Part shown: piece after piece, positions 58,097 to 64,000 of the stretch
Layout: every line of letters starts with the position of its first letter
How positions within the stretch are numbered: position 1 is the first letter of the stretch
Program-made: the position numbers and the translations under genes
The notes under the pieces: model-generated
What the model was told of the DNA's origin: nothing
Seen by the model: the letters and a program-made list of their open reading frames with translations, nothing else
Databases searched by the model: none
DNA from: Dromiciops gliroides
Lineage: Eukaryota > Chordata > Mammalia > Microbiotheria > Microbiotheriidae
Assembly (NCBI RefSeq): GCF_019393635.1
Contig: NC_057862.1
Location: 99,645,645 to 99,709,644, forward strand
Direction of reading: 5' to 3'
Length of the DNA stretch: 64,000 bases

Positions 58097-59974
58097 AATG
58101 AAAGATGAAAGAATGAAAGAAAGAAAGAAGTTAAAATAACACTATATTAGATCAAGAAGGATAGAACTGGCTGGATAACAGAAATATATATATGAAATTA
58201 TTAAAGCATGGTTTCTTTTCTTTTCAAAACAGGATGCATAAAAGGAATGAAGTCCAAAAGCTGAGGCTTACTGAGAGAACCAATTTATTTGAATTCACCA
58301 AGTTCATTTCAACACATGTATGTCACCTATACCACGGTATGTATAAACTACAGAAAGATAAATATCTAGATAATAGAGATATAGATATATCTGGCTATAG
58401 CTATTTCTTGGACCTTTTGATACGGCTTGCTTTCCTGCCTTGTTTCATATCAATGTCTTCGAGATGATTTTTTCCCCCTCTCTCCCCCCCTTCATATTTT
58501 AAATGTGGTAAAAGGGGAGAAATAAAAGGATAAAATGGCAGATGTGATGGTTAATCTACCAATGAATCGTGGGGGGTCTAGCTAAAGCCGTAATGCCACT
58601 GCGCTAATCTACAACCCCACTGACCACCCCACCACTGGCCTTCTAATACCATTATCAACCCTTAGATGAACATTCTAAATTAGGAGTTTGTTCGAAAAGG
58701 GTGTGGAATCTGACCTCCGGTGTTAGGGAACCACTGCTGTACATAGCACAGATGGCAAAGTTCTTCTGAGATACCTCATCTTTCTGTGCCCCCTCACCAA
58801 TAAGGCTTCTACTTTATGTTTCTCAGAATTAGCATCATTTTGTTGAACTATGATTCGCCCCCACCCCATACATTGCCAGATCTCCTCCTGCCACAGCCAC
58901 CAGTGCTGCAAGCACTGTCATCACACCATTGCATATCTTTATCTGTCATGAGGACCTAAGCCCAACCAACACAGCAACAAACGAGCAAACATCTCTTCTA
59001 AACAAAATGAAACCAAAAAGATACTTTGCACCTTAGTCAACTTTATACAGTTACACGTGCGCACACACACACTCACTCATATTCATTCTCATCATCTCAT
59101 TCTCTCTCTCTCTCATAGAATTCACCACCATTAATTTATGTCCAAGAAAACTTTGGAGACATAGTAAAAAGACATCACTTGTAAAACCAGAAAGAATGGT
59201 ACCAATTCACTTATGGCAGAGGAGAAATAGATAGTACCCAGAAACAAGGGACTCTCACCTTTCACTTATGTGTGCGAGCTGTGCATTTAAAAAAAAAAAA
59301 AGGTAGAGAGGTGTGTGGGGAGGTATGTACTGAGATTGTAGCTGAGTTTTTCAGGAGACCATTTTTCCTTTCATTATGACTGTTGGAATAAAAAACAACC
59401 CAATTCTCGATATATTCTTGTCACCTGGAACATTTAAAAGAATATTTCTGACTCATATAAAATGAAAAACAAATAATAAAGTGAAGATCTGTCAAGCTAA
59501 ATTTTAAACCCACAAAAAATTCCCTTACCCATAAAGATTTTAAACAGGAAGGAAGGAAGGAAAGAAGGAAAATGAGAGAAAGAAAGAAAAAAGGAAAAGA
59601 AAGAAAGAAAGAGGTTCAGTGGCCCTAATTTGCTCATTTTTGAAAAGAGAGATGGTAAGGGTTTTTTGGCTATTGTTTTCTCTTTTGTTGTTTTGTGATA
59701 CTGAATATGCCATTTATATAAGATATAAAAAGCTTCTATATACACATTTTGTTATTGCAGCTATGTCTGGGCCCTAAGACCTACTAATCAGTAAATTCCT
59801 TTCTTCTATAATATTTATTTAGTTTTATTAAACTAGGACGCTCTTGTCGCCTTATCTACTGTTTTCTGATTTTAGGTCACGCAGAACTTGCCATTTCACT
59901 GTTCAAGATAACCAGTCCTATCATTGTGACCTCTCTATCGTAGTTGTTAATGGCCTGTGTGCTCACTGGCTCGC

Positions 59975-60041
59975 TCACTCGCTCGCTCTCTCTCTCTCTC
60001 TCGCTCTTTCTCTGCTCTCTCTCTCTCTCTCTCTCTCTCTC
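59975..60041. repeat. (CT)n-rich microsatellite
   Basis: CTCGCT and CT repeats with GCTCT interruptions; GA on the transcribed strand. Confidence 0.9.
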
Positions 60042-60289
60042 AGCTTCCCCAGCACGACCGCATCAGCACTAGTATCAAATTAACTCTCCGACTTTGAAAC
60101 TTATTGATCTGCTATTAAGACACCAGGTACTGATGAAATGAGTGCTGTAGGTTCAGTCATGACTTCAAAGGTCTAGCACAGCCACATAAAACAAGTGCCT
60201 TTGATCCTAACTCCGATCTGCTGAGGGTTTAAAGCCAGTTCTCCTAAGCTGCCCTTCACACTCGTCATGTCTGATGTCTTACCAAACTA

Positions 60290-60600
60290 GTGACTTGATA
60301 ATGTTAATAATGCAAATTTTAGCAAATGATTTTTACAATGGCAAAATTAATTATGGGAATTTAGGCTCCTTTCAGTTAAAGTACCCTCCCTCTAAAAAAT
60401 AATGGGAACAATTAGAACTGCAGAGAGAAACTGTTCCGATTGCTCCTCCAACTTAAGACTTGTGATTTCCACTCTTTCAGTCCTCCTTTTTGCTGCGAAA
60501 ACTGAAATGATTTATTGCAAATTAACTATCAAATGGCTTCAGCTGAGTGGTCAGAATTTTGTTCATTTGATTCAATTCCATACTAGCTAGATATTACTAG
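60290..60600. promoter_or_regulatory. Candidate conserved intronic element
   Basis: Repeat-free, AT-rich block with 'aaaattaattatggg', 'atttattgcaaattaac' and 'ataatgcaaattttagc'. Supported by composition only. Confidence 0.3.
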
Positions 60601-61589
60601 AGAGAAACAGGTTCCTGTTTGATGATCTTTTCGGCATTTCCACCACTGACCCCAAGTTAACTTTCTTTTTATTTAGTTACATTTTCATTATACTTTACCA
60701 AATTTTCAGGATTACATATTGCTCTTGTAATTTGTGAATGAATATGGAGGTCTACTTATAAAACAATCGGCTAGCTTTAATTTTTAATATGAAAGCATCG
60801 AGCATACAGTCTAAAAACTGCAAATATGTACAATCTAATAGAATTTTGAAATTTAAAACATGGATTATTTTTAAATCCTGTTTGTAGACTCCTTATGTAA
60901 TGTAGAAAATATTTTACATTCATAAATTATATGTCTAAACCCATTGTAATTTTTTTTTCTTGGAGAAGGGAATCCCTAATGATTAGTTTAACTGACATAA
61001 TAAGTTTTTAACTAAATTTGTCCCTGAAATATGTTTTAATCACCATTAAAATTTTACATATTTTAAGAAAACACAGAAAAAAAATTAAAGCTTTTTCTAG
61101 TAATCCAGTTATCTAATGAGTATCCAAATCAGGGAACTAACTCTTTTTTATTTAGTTGGGTTTTGGCAAAAGAACACTAATGGTTCGGATTGGAACTGGA
61201 TGATATAGAAGAAAACAAATTTCATTATCTCTTTTGATTCAGAGCATATTAAATGATATTATTTTATTATTACTGTTCTGGATCATTCCACAAGTAGAAG
61301 AAAATATTCTCAGTGGAACTTTATTTCTACCAATTTCAATTTTGAGATTCAAAATATGGCGGTAACATAGCACTCCCCTCCCCCATTTCTCTGCCCTTCC
61401 CCCAAAAAAACCCTTTTAAAAGGTCATACTTTTAATAAATGCCTTCAATTCAGAATTTTTTGATAGTCTAATCAATGTATTTTCCCAATTTTGCTTTTAA
61501 CAATCAAATTATGTGGCATTATGTATTGTGTTTGTGCTTTTCCCCTTGAATGTTGATACTCACTTAACCTACTTGCAAATTCTAAAGAA

Positions 61590-61840
61590 GTCAACACTTG
61601 ATTGTGATAACGTTCAAAAGAATTTCCTCTGCCACTAGCACAGGAAAAAAAACTTTCACCAATTAGTGCAGGAAAAAAAGGAGGGAAAAGGCACAGTGCT
61701 GGCGCTCAAAGAGCCAGGCCCTTGCGGCAAATCTGTCATGTCGAGAGGATTGATCAACAGGACGGCGATTTCTAATGGCATGTTGTCATGAAGTGTCAGC
61801 CACAGGGAGCCACCTGCTTTGCTCCTCATAGACAGCTAGG
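61590..61840. promoter_or_regulatory. Candidate conserved intronic element
   Basis: Balanced-composition block with two 'caggaaaaaaa' repeats followed by non-repetitive 'gattgatcaacaggacggcg' and 'tgtcatgaagtgtcagccac'. Not coding on either strand as far as I can see. Confidence 0.35.
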
Positions 61841-62179
61841 GAAAGGAAGGAAGGAAGAAGGGTGAGAGGGGAGGGGGAAGAGAGGGACCGCTTTCCATAT
61901 CTACCCCCGCCAGTTCCCTTTTGCTAACAATTTTGGTAAAGGTTTCATGATTTTTCATTCGGTTGAAATATGTCAAGTTTCCAATCATATTACCCTGCCT
62001 CTGAGATTACAGTGGGTTGAAAGCTGACTTTTTCCTCAATTCTCCCCCTTTTCTCTTTTGAAAAAGGGGACTGGGGTATCCTTATTGCACACCCCCCCAT
62101 CCCTCTTTGCCAACCAAGTATTTCTCAGATCAGAAGACACATCTATTATCATCCAAAATCAACATGGATCATCCTAACT

Positions 62180-62180
<1 letters not shown>

Positions 62181-62205
<25 letters not shown>
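62181..62205. repeat. Short (GA)n microsatellite
   Basis: About 12 GA units. Confidence 0.9.
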
Positions 62206-62212
<7 letters not shown>

Positions 62213-62919
62213 ATGAGAATGAGAAGGGAACTGCCATTGGCCTCATAGGCCATAATGCTTTGTCTAGCTGAGGAAGAGTTCAGCAAACAAACCTTTGTAT
62301 GTCCTAATCTAGTCCACTCCAATCTACCATCAATGGTAGTGAAAGCTGGAGCTAATAGGGTTTTTTTAATTGTTGTTGTCCATTTTCTTGTGCTTGATGT
62401 AACTCAATATTCTATAACAATCTCAAACTTACCCTTGAAAATGGAACGCCTCCTTTTTCAGGTAGCCAAGACTGATTATTCTTACTCAGAAGAAAAGGAT
62501 ATCTTCATTTTTTACACATTCCTACCCAATGACTTGTAGTTACCTTAAGTAAACAGTGTGGTAAAATATGAATGTAAAGATACGCTATAGCCATAGAATG
62601 AAAGGTATCAAACCCTCAAGAGAGATATTTGGGAAGCCCAAAATTAGGATATAAAACTGAGAGATGGGATTCAGTATACCTGATCCTGAGATATTGGTTA
62701 TGGTTTGGTGATACATACAAAAGATGGCAACACGCACAAAAAAGATCTTGCTTAACTCTCCATAGTTCCTCTAAGGGGTTCAAAACATAATTGTGACAAT
62801 ATCATATCTGATAATTTTAACCATACAAATACACTCACCCCTCCCTGTCCTATGTACCAAAGGGAAAAAAGTCAAATAAAAGTTAAAGAACTTTTAAGTT
62901 CATGAAATCAAACCCCACT

Positions 62920-63150
62920 TGGCATGCAAATCACGTACTGTAACCTTTTATCGGCGGAGCCTCTGGTCTCATCAGTCGATGAAATTCTCAGCCCGCGGCA
63001 ACAGCTTAGCCGAGGGACACAGACCAATGAGAAAATATTCATTGTGTTAGCATTTCAAATGGCGAGAAAGGAAGAAGAAGCGCTAACTGATCACTGCCCG
63101 TGGAATTAATTGGATATTCCAAGAATTAATGTCTCTCACTGAAGATCCTT
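62920..63150. promoter_or_regulatory. Candidate conserved intronic element
   Basis: Unique, CpG-containing block ('ttatcggcggagcctctggt', 'cagcccgcggcaacagctta') with 'ggaattaattggat' at its edge. CpGs surviving in AT-rich intron hint at constraint. Supported by composition only. Confidence 0.35.
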
Positions 63151-64000
63151 GGAGCCAAGCGCTGGTAGAGACCACATTTTGTGCAGTGTCTTCAAAAAGA
63201 GACCGCTTGGGGGTACTGGACATATTAGGGGTTTAGCGCATTTCCCTAAAGGCCAGAAAATAATCAGATGCACTGAACCAAAATCAACTAATCCATTCCA
63301 TAATTATACACCCCAATCCAATAAACTTTGCCACATTACTGGAAAATTAAACTATTATATTGAGACCTTCTAGTATGTTCCAAAAACAAAAACAAAAACG
63401 AAACAGTTCTTTATTTTAAAGGGGAGAAGCACTGGTGAGTCATCATTTTTAAGGAAAAAACATGTGGAATAAAACTTTTCTTGTTATTTTTCCTTGTGCC
63501 CCATACCTCCCTCTTCTCCATCACCCCCCGCCCCCTACCACCACCACCACCAAGTTGTAGCCTTCTGTTCTGCTCAGGGCTTTCCCTGGTGCCACACGGC
63601 TCCTTTTCTTTATTGCAAGAGGGATTTGCGCTTGAGCTTTATCACACAGAACCCAAGCATATGCAATGACCCTGACCGATATTAGGATATCTTTCCTTAA
63701 GACACATCTTAATCTAACCTTTTTAAGACTCTTTTGCTTTCAAACTCAAAACAGCATAAAAAACGAGCATTGTTGGTGGCACTGGGAGACTGAACCAAGG
63801 CTTTGGCTGGACCCAAAGCAGTCGCCCCCTGGATAAACAGCTGCTGATGCAACTAAAATAAGCGCCAGAGACCAAAAGGTAGGTGGGGGGTTGGGGGGGG
63901 GTGTGAAAAAATGAGATTAGGAACCTTCCCAAATGTTCCATCTCTCCTATCGACCACTGGCCTAGCGTGAGGTGTCAATTTTGACTCCAAAGAGAGCACA

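Larger units (their letters stand above)
40882..64000 (-). other. TCF7L2: Intron 5' of exon 6 (reaches window edge)
   Basis: At least 23.1 kb. I looked for the preceding exon (YLQMKWPLLDV...) and did not find it, so the intron probably extends past 64,000. Old MIR-like and L2-like pieces and a mariner MITE occur at 43-47 kb. From about 46.7 kb on I see no tRNA-type SINE, only microsatellites and several unique blocks. A candidate alternative first exon lies at 55,991-56,008. Confidence 0.7.

Overview
The window is a single-gene stretch of a metatherian (marsupial) genome. Two lines of evidence support this. The minus strand carries the 3' half of TCF7L2 (TCF-4, the T-cell-factor DNA-binding partner of beta-catenin) in recognisable exons with intact splice sites. 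The repeats are typical of marsupials: several copies of the tRNA-derived SINE that begins GGGGCAGCTAGGTGGCGCAG, many with target-site duplications, plus MAR1-type CORE-SINEs, marsupial L1 pieces and old CR1/L3 LINE pieces. I cannot name the species.

Layout (gene on the minus strand, so it reads from high to low coordinates). Positions 1-12,600 are intergenic sequence 3' of the gene and are dense in repeats: a degenerate CR1/L3, a gutted L1, a second CR1, many SINEs and microsatellites. Positions 12,640-14,407 are the 3' UTR, with a canonical AATAAA at 12,657-12,662. The last coding exon is 14,408-14,855. Upstream come the alternative C-clamp exons (19,952-20,024 and 20,628-20,700, both 73 bp), a 51-bp cassette (22,010-22,060), the nuclear-localisation exon (22,649-22,697), the two HMG-box exons (28,722-28,829 and 29,316-29,475), and the exons of the context-dependent regulatory region (30,079-30,219; 34,855-34,941; 37,839-37,941; 40,749-40,881). 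Exon numbers below follow the usual 17-exon TCF7L2 scheme from memory. One full splice form (exons 6, long 7, 8, short 9, 10-14, 17) sums to 1,338 coding bases, 445 residues plus stop, in one frame. The beta-catenin-binding exons 1-5 lie beyond 64,000. The last 23 kb is one intron with few young SINEs and several AT-rich, homeobox-motif-rich blocks that look like conserved regulatory DNA.

The splicing architecture is the interesting part. The LVPQ (alternative donor) and SFLSS (alternative acceptor) choices are both encoded. A pair of duplicated, mutually exclusive 73-bp exons each supply half of the C-clamp, and the frame of the last exon depends on how many of them are used. Three features deserve a second look. 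An exon-like block at 55,991-56,008 (ATG, five more codons, perfect GTAAGTA donor) splices in frame onto exon 6 and could start a dominant-negative isoform. The donor of the second HMG-box exon is duplicated in tandem, 12 bp apart and in frame. A pure (CU)46 tract lies 81 nt upstream of one C-clamp exon. I found no bacterial-style systems, CRISPR arrays or tRNA/rRNA genes, and no gene other than TCF7L2.
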